Source of the DNA: Gavia stellata
Taxonomy: Eukaryota > Chordata > Aves > Gaviiformes > Gaviidae
Assembly (NCBI RefSeq): GCF_030936135.1
Contig: NC_082596.1
Span: forward strand, 71,268,888 to 71,332,887
Length of the DNA: 64,000 nt
Direction: 5' to 3'
Part shown: positions 1 through 13,336 of the stretch, one piece after another
Numbering within the stretch: the stretch's first letter is position 1
How the letters are laid out: each line of letters starts with the position of its first letter
Notes under the pieces: model-generated
Seen by the model: the letters and a program-made list of their open reading frames with translations, nothing else
Databases searched by the model: none
Told to the model about the DNA's origin: nothing
Made by a program: the position numbers and the translations under genes

Positions 1-901
1 ATGCAGTACTGAATGAATTTAATAGGCCAGGTGTTCTATAAGCTGTAGCTTAAAGTGAAAACAATTTATACAATAGAATTTTTATCATTGTTAAATCTAT
101 TTCTAAGGAAATGTGATGGAACAAGTAATCTTAACAGTGGATTATCCTTTAATCTTCCAGGCACTTTCTGATGCATTTTTTAGATGCTTGTGGATTAGTG
201 AAATACTGCTACAGCTGTAACATCGCTGTTAACAAGTCACTAACACAGCCTTGCAAGTTTAATTTTAAATGATGTAACCTGAGCATCACAACTACTAGCT
301 GTTCTTACTATTGCAAGCAGAAGTATGGAATTTGACCACTATCTGTAACACTACTGTTACGTTGCTAAGATTGTGCTCCATTGAACATCTGGGAGGCGTT
401 TTTAGATGTAAGGAGGGAAAAATGTAGATTCCTTGTAATTACCTTTTTTTTTAAGTGCCTACTATAGTGGTTTGCACTGAATGGTATTTGTTTGAAATTT
501 CGTAAGTCCTCACAGTGCCATATTAAGTGTCTCTTTTAGTATTTAGAATACAGTGTTACCTTTGCGAGCCTTAGTACAGTCAGGGTTCAGTGTGCGGTAT
601 TATCTGATGTTATTTTTGGCGCAGAAGTTTTGGAACATTCTGAAAAAGTATAGAAGCAGTTGATAAAGCTCTCCAAACTTGTTGGATGCCCTGATAAACA
701 TCCTTTGCTTAAACTGTTAGCACCTTCTCTGGAGCCCTTCCTAATCAAAGGAAGATGCGAGCTATTTAGTTCTTGTGTAAAGGAATTCACAACATAGCCA
801 TTTCTTAAAGTAGTCAGCATACAGTCATGTAGAGGATGTATTACAGGTATGTATTTTTGGCTGAGGTGAAAAAATAACTGGACTGTCATCTTTGTTTGTA
901 G
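1..901 (+). other. CLPTM1L: CLPTM1L intron (left edge of window)
   Basis: AT-rich sequence upstream of the first recognisable CLPTM1L exon, ending in the acceptor AG at 900-901. I looked for the preceding exon, which should encode the membrane segment before the Lys-Ser-Trp-Tyr motif, and did not see it, so it probably lies before the window. No repeat family was recognised. Confidence 0.6.
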
Positions 902-936
902 CTGGTACTCCTGGTTGATTAACAGCTTTGTCAATG
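902..936 (+). CDS. CLPTM1L: CLPTM1L coding exon (35-nt small exon)
   Basis: Acceptor AG at 900-901 follows a T-rich tract and donor GTGAGT starts at 937. The 35 nt encode (Ser)-Trp-Tyr-Ser-Trp-Leu-Ile-Asn-Ser-Phe-Val-Asn-(Gly), with split codons at both ends. The last G joins GA of the next exon to make Gly. It matches the conserved YSWLINSFVNG stretch of CLPTM1L. Confidence 0.92.
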
Positions 937-3900
937 GTGAGTCCCTTCTTACGGGTTTTTTTTCTATTCATGTTTCTTCAAACGGAGGCCAAGACTCAAA
1001 ACTAGAAAATTAACTGCTATCAGCTGGATCAGTAATATAGAGCAATAACTTTAGCGTGGGTTCCAAAATTATCACAGTGATTGAGAAAAGGGAGAAGAGT
1101 CAACCCAAAGTGAAACAAGAGGATTAGATGCATTTTCTCTCTTTAGGAAAATGAGTGTAAATCTCTAATTGTGAAACTATAGTTGTGTGGTGTAGTTCTA
1201 TTGTGCATTTGTTTGTAATTTTTCCATCTTTTATCTTCAGGAGTGTATGCTTTTGGATTCCTGTTTATGCTGCCCCAGCTGTTTGTAAACTACAAGGTAA
1301 GACTGAGAAGTGATAAAAGACTACTTTTTTTTTAGTCGTCTCCTCCAGAATTTATTACAAATTGATATTTTTAATCCTAGATGAAATCTGTTGCACACTT
1401 ACCGTGGAAGGCTTTCACATACAAAGTAAGTAAAGCTCTTTCACATACAAAGTAAGTAAAGCTCTAATTTAAAGATTGGTGCAGTCATTTTGAACATAAT
1501 TTTCTGTGAGAAACAGCTTAGTATTACGTAGTTTAGGGCTGACAGTGCTTTATTTGTTTGGTTTAAGAACTAAACTGACAGTAAAACCAAATTTGTTTGC
1601 AAGTGTCTTTAAAAAAAATAAAAGAAACATTGATTTCTGTTTTTCATGACTTCCATATAATGAGAATACCTGCATCCTAGTTTTGATGATAATACTGTTT
1701 TTTCTACTGTCAGCTGTCTTGCATGGGTGCAAATGTTGGTCCTGCAAATAAACTAAGTAGTCTCAATTTAATACCTTATTTCAGGAAGAGAGAGATTATA
1801 TTAACAAACAATAGTTCTCAAGAAACAGATAGGAGCACTAAGAGACCTTATTTTGGCAGGTTCCAGGAACTACCAGAGACTGAAGTAATGTACACACTGT
1901 TCTGTGCTGGGGTGGTAATTCTGAGCTTCTGGGCAGTGTAGTGACAAATGTGTGGTGGGTTGTTACACAGTGGAGAAAGGGCTGCACTGTGGTGTCCTAG
2001 ACTGCCCTTGTAGGAAATAATGCAATGCTGTAGCAAAGCTTAACACCAGACCTTTGAGGAGGGGAAGGTGAGTTTATTTCAAAACAAAGTCAACTTACTA
2101 ACACTTTGATACCCGCATACCCACATGTGTGTCCAAGTGGTTTGTGTAGTATGCAGGCACCAAGACAGATGTACCTGAGTATCCCAGACAGGATTCCTTG
2201 CACTGATATGGAAGACAAGGGACACCCACTGTTGAGTTCCTATGTCTCCTACGTTCATCCTAAGTTGACAGCTACATACTACTTTTGTTCTTGTACCCCT
2301 AAAGAACTGATAGTATTTTGACTCCATCCTTTCCCACCTTTCTGAGTCATTAGGATTTTTGTAGTCATGTTTTTTTTCTGGTTGTTGTGTCCTGAGAAAC
2401 CCTAGATGGATGTGCTGGGATCATCAAGACCTTGATGCCATCAACATGTGCCATGTTTTGTTCTGCTTCTATTCAAAAATGCTTTCATTTATTCTTCCTT
2501 TGTGCCGATGCAGTATAATTCTCCAGAACATCAGTACTTTAAAAGAAACAGTGTTAAAAACTGCCTAAGACATGGTGTCCAATTCTGAATAGATGATCTG
2601 GGACAAAAGAGCTAAAATCTTAAAATTTGAAGTGCCTTTCACAGCTTTTCCATTTCTGTGAGCCAACAGCAATAGCCCAACTTTCTGCTGCCTTAATATT
2701 TTTAAGGAATTATGGGGCATCTAGGAAAACAGATTGAAATATAGCTGATAGCAGAATAGCAACTAAACAGTGTTCGATGTGGAAATATAGTCAAAAAATA
2801 AAAATAAACATCTAGTGTTTCAGGCATACTAGGCAAATGAGCATGTTTCTTAATAGAGGGGAGTAAAAGGTATATTAGTGAAGTAATTTCACAATTTTAC
2901 TTCAGCAACAAAATACAGTAACTGAGCAGGGACATCAGCAGTTAAACAGACAACAAAGGACAGTATTCAAGCAAGTAACCTTTAAAGCAGTAGAATTCTC
3001 TTGCTCAATAGTCTTTTACAGAGTATTTATGATTCCTGTTAAGAAGCCAGAGGCTACCCACAACAAAGGCTTGTGTGTATGTGAAAGTAGTATATGACGT
3101 TTTCAATTATGTTAATCTTACTGGTTTTTGGAGGGGGTAATTTACTTTTTCCTAGTGGATATTTAAAGTTGCTTGCTGTCCTCTACACTTTGAAGAGTGG
3201 AAAGAATAGTCTGAGATCTCACCTGCAACTGTTTGTTTTAGAGAGCTTTGTTTTTTTCCTTGATTTAAACTCTCTCCTGTCTTGGAAGACCTTGGCAAAA
3301 ATGAAGATCAGTCTAACTTTCCAGTTTCTGTAGTCTTTACGTTTATGCTCTTTATACTTCTATCAGGAGTACCTTCAAATGAGGTAGCCTCAAAAGAAAA
3401 CTAGCTAGACTAAATACTGTTAGATGGGCTGCCTTGATGCGTTCAATTTTAATGGCTTATGAAGTGCCTGAAGGTTGGAGCATTTAGCTTTTTCTTCCGT
3501 TTGTCATTGTAGGATCACTCACTTGGGTGTTGACTTGGAAAGGCTGCCTTTTCCAACTTGCCAAGTTTTTTTTGTTCTATGACAAACCTTCTTTGCACAG
3601 GCTTGAGAAGTGCCGTCCTTATTCTTTGATCACTTTGGATTGATGGATTTGTTTTGACTTGCCAGGAAGAGCTTTCCTGTTGTAAATTATCAGAACTGTC
3701 TCCTGTCCAACATCCCCATCCTCTGCTGATGCTTTGTTTTATCATATAAACATTGGTTCATTTTGGAGAGTGAGTCCTTCTCTGCTTAAGGAATTAACCA
3801 TTTTCCCCCTTCTTACCGTATGGATTAATGTACAGCTTGCTAATATTGAAAGGAGAAGCCATGTTACTGACTCTTAACCCAACAGTGAGTATTCTTTGCT

Positions 3901-6227
3901 GGATTTGTTTCCTGCTGGTTTTATTGAGTTGAAACAGTTTATTGCACCATATGATGAGTACTAGAGCTGGTGCACTGTAAGAGTTGATTTCTAGTCCTCC
4001 CTGTAGGCTAGAGCCAGATCCAGAGGAGTTGCCCTTCTGTTTACTTTCTTTACCTTCTCTGACAAAACATTGTTATCTTTGCATGCCCATTTGCATTGCT
4101 TTCCCAGCAGATGTCTGGTAATTTAAACTTTCTCACTCAGGAAGTAGTAATGAGAAAATATTTCATTATTGCTTCAGAAACAGAACCTATAGTATGCCTA
4201 GTTGAGTGGAAATGGTGTAGAAAATTATGTCTGGATAAGGGATGGATGATTACTTCCAGGAGAGCACTGAAAATATTTTAAAATATCTCCGAGGCTGTCA
4301 AGTTAATGTTCTTAAGAGCAGTAAAATAACAAGTTTTTACACAAATTTCAAATTCCTGTAGAAAACGGAAGTTGAACTGACATTTTGTAAATCCTGAATC
4401 ATTTGAGGAATGAATGAATGAAAGTTTTTTGCCAGTTTCTTTTAAAGATTTCACTGAAGTTGAATTTGTGTTTTTCCCCTCGCATGACAATACTCTCGCT
4501 TACCTGAAGTAGTCCTACTTCCTTTTTACTTGTAACTATTATTGTGTGCTCTGGAGTAGACAGAATGGCATTCATTAAAAGAAAGCACTTTAAAGTTTGC
4601 ATTAATTAGTTTTTCAGCATAACCCTTAAATATTGTTATAAATATGAAAGTAGTCTTTGTTCCTACTGAAAAATATAGTTCTAGGAAGCCTGTTTCCTGT
4701 AGCTTTGTATGACAGACGACTTCCTTTCTTCACAGCCAAATGAAGTATACTTTTCTTTTATTTGTAGGCATTCAACACCTTTATTGATGATATATTTGCT
4801 TTTATCATCACTATGCCAACATCTCATAGGCTGGCGTGCTTTAGAGATGATGTCGTGTTCCTGGTCTATCTTTACCAAAGATGGTATGCCTTTCTTTAAT
4901 ATTCATCAGAGTTTTTACAATGCTGTAGATGGGTACAGTCTTATTGCTATAAAGAACTATGAAATAGTTTGGGATAGACTTCAAGCAGAATTTTTATACC
5001 ATAGTAATATATAGTATGGTCTGGGTAATGGTAGTTGCGTATATGCCTAGTGAAGGGAATGTTGAGCAGGGGATCCTGAAAGGGTCATCTCAATACAAAT
5101 AAGAGGAGCAAAAGCTCTTTCCCATAACTGACAGTATTCCTGGACCCTTTTTGGCATGCAAAGAGACTAGTCAAGAAATTCCTCTTCTCACAGCACTCAC
5201 AGAATTTTTGTCAGTTACCCCTTCTCCCTCCCCAAAACAGCAGTCCTCCTTTTCAGCAGATAGTTTCACATTTGCAAGTTACAAAAAAAATTAACCTGAA
5301 GCATGAGTACCTGAAGTAAGGTGAAGGAGAGCAATTCTTAAACTTTTATTCACAAACCCTCTTGGGAGTTCTGGTCTTCTAACCGTTGCTGAGGGGTTAC
5401 ATGCCTACATATGCTCAGTATTTGAGGTGTGCTTTCCAAGCTGCTCTGCAAGACACTAGCAAAGGATGTTTTCTGGTGAGGGATTGCCCTGCTTTGCTTT
5501 CCTCATTATCTAGTAAGTTGAGTATCTGGCAAGTTTCAGATTCTTTATGTAACTGAAATCAGATAGGGAAGACAGCTATATGCAGTAATTACTGAAATAC
5601 TGTTCATAAGTGAAGCTACAGAAAGTGTATTTTTGTTCCCAAGAACAAACATTTAGATGTGGAGCAAATGACAATTTTAAGCCTAGTTCACATTATACCA
5701 GAATATATAGATGTGTACATCTAATCATTAATACTAAATGCAAACTTCAGTTTTAGCTTTATATAATCGCACATAGGTGTAGTAAAATAGGTCCCTTCCA
5801 AGGTATTTTTCTAGAAGTTAAGAGCTCAACAACTTCTGATAGGGGCTGAACACTGGTCTCAAGTTTGAGAAGTATCCTGGATTGCTTGAGAAATACTCCA
5901 GCCAAGCTTTAGGGGAGCTAATATATCTCTTAAGAGGCCCTGTTATGAGACAATGGGTTAAGTCTTAACATGAAGAAGTTGATGTATCTGTAGCTAATCT
6001 TTACAACTGTTGTATTTTTTGCCACAAGTGGGAATGGAGAATATGATGAGAAAGAAATTAACTTTTAAAATTAAGTAGCACAGAACTGCTTAATTTCCCC
6101 AGATAGCAGACAATACTGTAACTAATTTGTTTTTTCTGCCAGGCTTTATCCTGTGGATAAGAGCAGAGTGAATGAGTATGGAGAATCTTACGAAGAAAAG
6201 CCAAAAAAAAAAGCTCATAGAGAATAA
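902..6227 (+). CDS. CLPTM1L: CLPTM1L, 3' part (last five coding exons)
   Basis: CLPTM1L (CRR9) is a multi-pass ER membrane protein of the CLPTM1 family. The family is implicated in lipid scrambling for GPI-anchor synthesis, and CLPTM1L in cell survival. Exons read here: 902-936, 1241-1296, 1381-1425, 4768-4883, 6143-6227. Joined, they give one open frame of 112 codons to TAA at 6225-6227. It contains YSWLINSFVNGVYAFGF, then an FMLPQLFVNYK membrane stretch, AFNTFIDDIFAFIITMPTSH, and the tail YQRWLYPVDKSRVNEYGESY, all close to vertebrate CLPTM1L. The C-terminus here is lysine-rich (Pro-Lys4-Ala-His-Arg-Glu from codon 105), unlike the human tail as I recall it. Intron phases agree at every junction. 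The N-terminal part of the gene is outside the window. The gene lies head-to-tail upstream of TERT, as in human 5p15.33. Confidence 0.95.
1241..1296 (+). CDS. CLPTM1L: CLPTM1L coding exon
   Basis: Acceptor TTATCTTCAG ends at 1240 and donor GTAAGA begins at 1297. It encodes a hydrophobic segment VYAFGFLFMLPQLFVNYK, a late transmembrane helix. It ends in phase 0. The following intron is only 84 bp. Confidence 0.95.
1381..1425 (+). CDS. CLPTM1L: CLPTM1L coding exon (45 nt)
   Basis: Acceptor CCTAG ends at 1380. The exon encodes MKSVAHLPWKAFTYK and ends at donor GTAAGT (1426). A 26-bp tandem duplication repeats this exon end and donor immediately downstream. The proximal donor is the one that keeps the frame with the exon at 4768. 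Confidence 0.93.
1412..1463 (+). repeat. 26-bp perfect tandem duplication over a 5' splice site
   Basis: The unit starting CTTTCACATACAAAG occurs at 1412-1437 and is repeated identically at 1438-1463. Each copy carries the last bases of the CLPTM1L exon and a GTAAGT donor (1426 and 1452). It is specific to this intron edge and is not part of a longer repeat. Confidence 0.95.
4768..4883 (+). CDS. CLPTM1L: CLPTM1L coding exon (116 nt)
   Basis: Acceptor TTTGTAG ends at 4767 and donor GTATGC begins at 4884. It encodes AFNTFIDDIFAFIITMPTSH, then RLACFRDDVVFLVYLYQR and two bases of Trp, which is completed by the next exon. This is one of the most conserved stretches of the CLPTM1 family. Confidence 0.95.
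6143..6227 (+). CDS. CLPTM1L: CLPTM1L last coding exon
   Basis: Acceptor TTTTTCTGCCAG ends at 6142. The first G completes Trp, then LYPVDKSRVNEYGESYEEK and a lysine-rich end, with TAA at 6225-6227. Cytosolic tail of the protein. Confidence 0.95.
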
Positions 6228-6448
6228 CTAAGAATTGAAGAAGATTCTGATCCCTGGACTCTTACTGGCTTCATGTATTATCTGGTCTTAAGGAAGGAAA
6301 AACTTATTTAATAAGAGTATTTTTAAAGCTTATGACAGAACTACATGGACAATACATCTTCTATATTGCCAAAATCTAGTTTTGATATCCTCCTATTTCA
6401 AGATCTTCTTTTGTCCTCACAAGGTCCACAGTCTGACAGATGTCATTA

Positions 6449-6454
6449 AATAAA
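6449..6454 (+). promoter_or_regulatory. CLPTM1L: Poly(A) signal AATAAA of CLPTM1L
   Basis: Canonical hexamer 222 nt after the CLPTM1L stop, followed by a T-rich stretch (ACTTCTCTTTGG). Likely 3' end of the short-3'UTR transcript. Others further down cannot be excluded. Confidence 0.65.
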
Positions 6455-9400
6455 CTTCCTGCATTTAAACTTCTCTTTGGTGAAAACCTAAGTGTCCTGA
6501 CCATTGTGATTAATATCCAAATCTACGTTTTTAAGACAACTCACTAACTGGAAGTGTGGTGCCCATGCCACTAGGCTATGAAAAGTGAAAAAACAAGCCG
6601 GTGTGTTACAGCAGAATCAAGCATTATTGCCAAACTGGAGGCTGTCAAAAATAAAATGTATAATATTGGTTTATATGCTAATTAAAAATCATTCTCTTTT
6701 GATAATGGAGATAGTGGAAATTCTAGAAATCATGATTAAAGTTGTAAGTTGTATGTGGGCATTTAAGTTCATAGCTTAAAAAAAATTTAGTTGGAAATAT
6801 GAGAGAGATGGGGTTGTTAAAATTCAAATTCTGCCATGTTCTTAGCCCACAAAATGGCAGAGGGTTTCAGTTGTCTTAAACTGAATGAAGATGTGGAAAA
6901 ACTGTAACATGATTTCTTTCAATATGTATCCAAGTTTATATAAATCCTTCTGCATTGATGACAAACCTTCTGATTTCTTGGCATAGCAGGTATTCATATA
7001 ATGCAAATCATTGTTATGTGCTAGGAAGGTCTCTTACTGACACATCTTAAATTCTACCCCAGTGACCTACTAGGCCAAGTCTCATGTTTCAAAGGGAATA
7101 ATTCCTTGGTCTTTCCCTTCTCCCTCCCTGCCCTGTTCTATTTATAAGATGAAACACACATCATTCAGGTGGAATGATTTTGCTCAAATACAATACAGGT
7201 TCAACAAACTACCTGGATACAGTAGAAAACAAACAGCCTGGTGAAGAACAGGCATCTTCCTTTCACACAGTTTAAAATCCATATTCCATGGAACAGTTCA
7301 TTAAGGGAGGTATTTTGATCTGTTTCTTTCAAATTAGTAAAAACAATCAGGTTGAATTATTATACCAAAATTCAAACTTCACTAGAAAACATGGTTCTAG
7401 ATTTTTTAAAAGGAAGTTTCTTAGTAACAGTAAGTGAAATAGAGAGTGCATTCCTTTCAGCAGCAAATAAAATGCAATTTAAAAAAAAATCCAAAAGGCA
7501 GAATTCTGGTTTCCAATTCTAGTTTTGCTTTGGTCAGTAAGTTTACAAATTAACCCTAATGATTCTTAAGTTTCTTTATTAAATTGCATGCTGTTTGTGC
7601 AAGGCTATTTAACTTCAATTTGTCATTGATTGAAAATATTAATGGAATAACGTTGAAGAACACAGATCTACTCCTATAGTCTCTAACTACTTTATGAAGT
7701 GGATTTTATCCAGTTCTGATACTGCAGAAGTCTGAACATATAAATACCTGGGTCCCAAAAAGATACAGAAATGTGCCTAACTTCTGTCACAATCTAGTCT
7801 TTCTTTTACTGAATTCTTCCTTTCATGCTACTGGCAATGGAAGAGAGTCTTGAAGTGAATATTTAACTCATGTTCATGTTAAGGTCTCTTTACACAAGGA
7901 GGACTGTTGATTTTAGCATTAAGTGTACATAAATAAGTCTATGCAAAACCAGGGTTGCATTTGCTATATCTTGTACCTCTTTGGGATTTGTTTGGAAGGA
8001 GCTCTTTGCTGTTACGCAAACTAATTTGGGACTTCTATTTCATAATAATAGTTAAATGTAAGTGTGTGGAAAATTTTCCTGGTATAAATAATGCATATAA
8101 CAGATTCCCTTTTCGTGCCATTTCAAAACAATTGAGTTATTGGTTCTTCTAGAATAGCTTCTGAAAGTTCGGAATACCATATTTAGGTATTTCTAATGTT
8201 TCATCACTCATTTTTGTATGTAGCTGTTGAAAAATCACTCCTGCACCTTTACAAGCTGTGATTTTATTGGTCTTCTGTCTTGCATTTCTGATTGACAGTG
8301 ACCTCATAATGTCGTATACAGTAGTCGTAAAGAATATAAAATTAGAACATTTTAAGTCTTTAAAATGAGCGAGACTTTCCTGTTCAAGTCATTGTTTTAT
8401 GCATTCCATTTCCAAATAAAAGACTTGGCATACGGGATAGAGAGTTACCTTTTGTTGTTGGAATGATGGTGAGAAACTGCATAAGCAGTGTAGCTTTGGA
8501 GATATTAAATGAAATGTTTTAACTTTCTGGTTGTGGAAATGACAGATTAAAACAAGAATATGGTTCTATATGCTGTTAATGCAGAAAAAAAATTTCCTAT
8601 ATATAAAATTTCATTGAATGTATTGTAGCTCATGCCAGATTATCAGTATCGGTGATCTATTTAAGAGTTCAAGAGTAACTTAAAAACTTCCTCATTTCTA
8701 ATAAGGTTAACTGTGGTAAGCAACTTGGTGACCATCTCACATTCTCATCTTCATTAGGCTTGTAATGACTTTGGAAGTTAAAAGATTACAGTGATTTGGG
8801 GTTGGGGCTGTTTTGGAGTTAATTGGGCAGATCATCATATGCTTCTGGAAGATACTCTTGCACAGTACTTGTTAGTGCATAATAACATAGCAATCATGAT
8901 TCTCCAAGGACATAAATGAGGAAAGGCAGCTAAAAACACTGTGGGCGTACATGACCTGTGGTTTGGTGCTTCTTGGCTGTGTCATGGAGACCATGTTGTA
9001 CCCCCGCACGCTTCTTCCAGTTCCAGACCACGCTATTGCCTGCTCATCTTCACCTGCTGCTGACTGTGTTCTCCAAGAGGTGACCTTCTGCTCTTACGGC
9101 TTTTTTCCCTGAAGCCATAGGGCTAACTGAATTACAAAATGGGCAGCAGCACAGTTTTTCTCTTACCAGCAGAGCTCAAGAAGTGGAAGTCTGCTCTGCT
9201 TCTGTTGCTGCTAGAGCAGGTGCTGTATATGTTGCTGATACGTAGGCTCAGCATATGTTCCCATTTGATATGGCGTTGCACTCCAGTAATTGTCAGCTCC
9301 AGCATCTACACTTCAGCACCAGAAGCATTAAGACAGAAAATTTGTAATTTGTCTGCTTTTAAACATTACATTTCCATTTTTTTATCAGAAGACAAATCTC

Positions 9401-12400
9401 ATGTTGAGGAAGTGAAACATGATCATTTACTAGTAATGCTGGTCCTCTTTACATTATGACTTCAGGCTTTTCAATATCGTAAGATTTAAATAATGCAGAT
9501 GGGAGGGGACTTTAGGATGACATCCAGTACTGGCACAGCATCCTTCCTGCCCTGTCCCTTACAGACTAATCAGGCTTTCCTGATAGTCCTGTGCAAGTCT
9601 GAGTGAATAGATCTAGCTGTAGGCATTGAGAAATAAAGCCAGAAAGAGCCCAGCTTTCCCAGATGTCCAATGACAGTCTGACTCCTTCCCCTCTTACACT
9701 GGGAGAGGATCCATGCACTTTTCCAGGTGTTATAGACACATTTAAAAATTTCCTCTTAGTACAGAGGGGCAACTGTGATGTCTCCCATGTTTTCATCCAT
9801 CTGTGTTAAATACCACTGCTCCTTCTTAAGGCTAGCTGGAGGTAATCAGTTTGCTCCAGTTTTTCCTTTATGCAATTCTCCTGTTTCTTACTGCTCCTTT
9901 TAATACCAGGTCCCCCAAAATCTTGTATTGTCTTTTTTTTATCCTAACCCCCACCCTGATACGTCATACCAGCATCAAAAGGAGCAAAATACTTTAGATT
10001 CAAAAGACAAACACTTTAACACTGGGGAATTCTGTCTATGTTCAGTTTAAAGAATAGGATATCTTCTGCACTTTTCCTCCCAGCTTTCTGTTTGGCAGTA
10101 TTCTGTCCTTTTAGTCCTTGCCATATGGTACCCATAAAACTTCTTACAAGCTGTTTTGGGTATAGTATATACCAGCTTCTAAGTTTCTGGCCCCTGATGT
10201 TCTCCTTAGTCATCCACATTTCCACAATCCTTATTAACTTAAGACAGAGCTCTTTGATGGTTGCCTCATTTGTCCTCCTTCTGTTCTTGCTCTAATGGAG
10301 TCTTGCACACCTGGAAAGACTCATAAGCTATCTTACTCTTATTTTGGACTTGAAAAGTTCACTCTGAACATTTTTATTAGGCATTAATCGCCTCTAGCAG
10401 TCTCTAGCCACGGGTTAGTCTGTGTTGAGCAACCTAAAGCCAGGTAGATGTTTCATTGCTGCAGTTCATCGGCGTGGTCTGGTCCAGCTAACCACCTGGC
10501 CACTGAAGCAAGAGCCCTTGAGCATAGACTTTGGAAGCGCAGCTATACTCTTCACTCCATTCAGAACACCAGGCCTGGCACAGCTCCAGCTTAGTGCCGT
10601 GTAATGCTCAATGCCTGGCTCGTGGCCAGCCAGCAGCGGCTATCCAGCACGCTTTGCCTCCTTGCTGTCCTGCAGCCTCCCATCTGAATCGCTTGCAAGC
10701 TTCAGCTCAAAGAGTCACCATAGATACCTAGTTTGGACTGACTTCCACAGGATTTACTGGAATATGGCCTCTACTTTTCCAACTGGACTTAGCAATTTAC
10801 ATTTCCTATACTGAAATTCTCAACTCTTGCTGCATCTGCTCTTTAGTCTCCATCAGAAGCAGGCCTTTCATTTGCTACTGCTGACCATGAGAACAAAGGA
10901 GTAAACGGTGTTTCATTTGGTAAAACCAACGAACCCTTCATCAACTTGCTTGAGAAAGAACTAGTTAGCCTCACCCTCTCGGCCATCTCTGAAGTTGTTA
11001 CAAAGATACATAGGAGAAAAAAAAAAACAACTTGAACCAAGAATTTGTGTGTTTCAAGCCGACTCTGATTTCTTAAACTTGATCATCTCAGAAGATTAGT
11101 GTCAGAGGACCATACAATCTGAAAAAATCCCAGTCACAGACTTTGACTCTATTATGCCTGGAACACAGTAAGCATTGCTCTGCAGCCTTACACACGCTAC
11201 CTGTGATCCTCTTTAGTTATGCCAAATGTCTGAGGATCAGCAGTACATTATGGACCTGTTTTCTTATCAAAAACCTCTACTGAACAACAGTTCAACAAAG
11301 CAGACTTGAAGATACAAGGCTCTGCAAGCATCCATGTCCTTCACTACTGCTTTCTTCAACCTGTCACTTCACAGAATTAGAATTTCAAGAAGTAGCTATT
11401 GCTTACAAAAAGGCAACAGAAACACATTCAACCCTTTTGGGGAAGGGAGAGAGGAAAAGAAGAAAGTGTTCTTTGGTTATGCTGTGTTTTTAAATGATTG
11501 GTTATAAATACCTCTAGCTGGAGTGCCAGACAAGTCCCTTAGACTTACTGGTTTTCTATCCCAGGAATTCAGAAAGGATTGTGGTCTTCTCCTGCTAACC
11601 AGCTACAGCTGTTCTCAGTCTGCAACAATCTTTTTTAAAAAGCTGCTCCTTTCCGCTGACCCTCCGCATTTCTAAAGCAAGCACAGTCTTTCACTTAAAG
11701 CATCCCAGTGACAAAGGCAAATTTAGTTCATATACAAAACAGGTATTTCATCTTGCTGAAGATTTGACCAACTGAAGGAACTGTTACAGTCACCTATCAG
11801 TAGGATCATATATTTTGCTTCTTTCAGATTACTCTTCCCCAGCATCTTTTTCCCACGTTAAATGCAGTTCCATAGTTCTTTCTTGGGCCTGTATCCTGGC
11901 ATCGCAGTACTGGGGCAGAGCTCCGAAGGACTCAGCAGAGAAGCTAAAGGATACTCCCTTCTCTAATGAACTTGCCAACTACCAACTCTTTTTTAGGGTC
12001 AGACTGAAAATTTCTTATCAGAATGGACCATCTCTGAAGTGAGATAGTAACCCCTAGGTTCACCAAGGCCGAGAGTAAATGCTGAGAAAAGTGCTTTGTT
12101 TATAGGAGCAGAATTAGACTCTTTAGCACACAGTGCTTTTCTACCACTGAACCATTTCTGCACACTACTAAGGTTTAGTGCACGTGGACTCTCATCCCAC
12201 TGCCACAGGGACAGGACTTTACACTGGGCTGTCGAGCAGCCTACGCTTCTGCCTTTTGGCACAAGTCACAAACACAAGCTAAGTGAACTTAAAGCGCTTC
12301 TACGGCATTTACTCCACACATACAGAGGTAACCCTAAGAAGTCAATTTTCTTTGCTAGTGCTCCTGGTTGGTACCTGCTGTTCAGGTACCAAGCAGCCTC

Positions 12401-13331
12401 TGCAGGGAAATGCTGGTTTTCTTTCTCCTTTCCTCAAATACCCATGTATAATGAGACATGCCTTTTCTTATATGGTAACACCATGCTGTAGGTTTGTGAG
12501 CTTGGATTTAAGTGTACAGGGTTAGGATATTAAAGCTGAGTTACACTTACTGTTTCTTACATAGCATGCCCCCCCCGGGGGTACAAGCACAGGACTGAGG
12601 CCAGAGTTCCCACCACCCAAGAATAGGTACATAAACTGCAAAGTGTCAATTAATGGTCACTGGGGAATGCCATCCAAGGGGCCCAGTAGAACAAGGTTCT
12701 GGAAACAAAAATGAAACAAAGAACCCATTTGAAAAACCTCCCATATATGGTGAAAACGCAGAGGATTACAAGGCATAAAAGGTGGTCAGAGAGCCCCCTA
12801 CAAGAACAGGAAAGAAGTTACAACAGGGAGAGAATGCTCCAGCATTAACCCCAGGTAAGGATGCTGTGTCTGATCAACACCACCTCTTCACTGCCAGCAG
12901 GTTCCCCACCTCTTCAGTCCAGGAAGAGCACTGCTTTTTGGTTCGCCTTTTGCTACTGCAGAGTCTGCAATCACATAATAAAAAAATAACTCAGTAGGGT
13001 GTAAAGTATTGAGTAAAGGAAAATTTTAGGGAGCCAACTGTGCACACATTTTCTGCTCTACCTTTCCCATGTAACGAGGTCACGGACGCTGCACTTTGGC
13101 AGAGTAAATTTAGATGCAAACTGGTGGATGATACAGGCATCTTCAGCACTGAAGTAGGAGTCAAAGTCTGAGAGCAACTGGACAGACCACACCTGGGCTA
13201 CGAAGAGATCTGCACCAGAGGGAATGAGTTTGTGTGGAGGTCTCAAAACTTAGGAGTCTCATCTGCATGAACAGAAGCATGTCAACAGAGTGTGAGCCTG
13301 CACAAAGTAGTAATTCAGCAGGGACTGAAGC
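6455..13331. other. Intergenic interval, nothing recognised
   Basis: AT-rich in its first half and more mixed after about 9 kb. Only short reading frames without codon bias are seen on either strand. I recognised no CR1, LTR or RNA gene. Isolated GC-rich patches (about 8950-9120 and 10420-10720) have no identifiable content. Confidence 0.5.
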
Positions 13332-13336
13332 CACGG

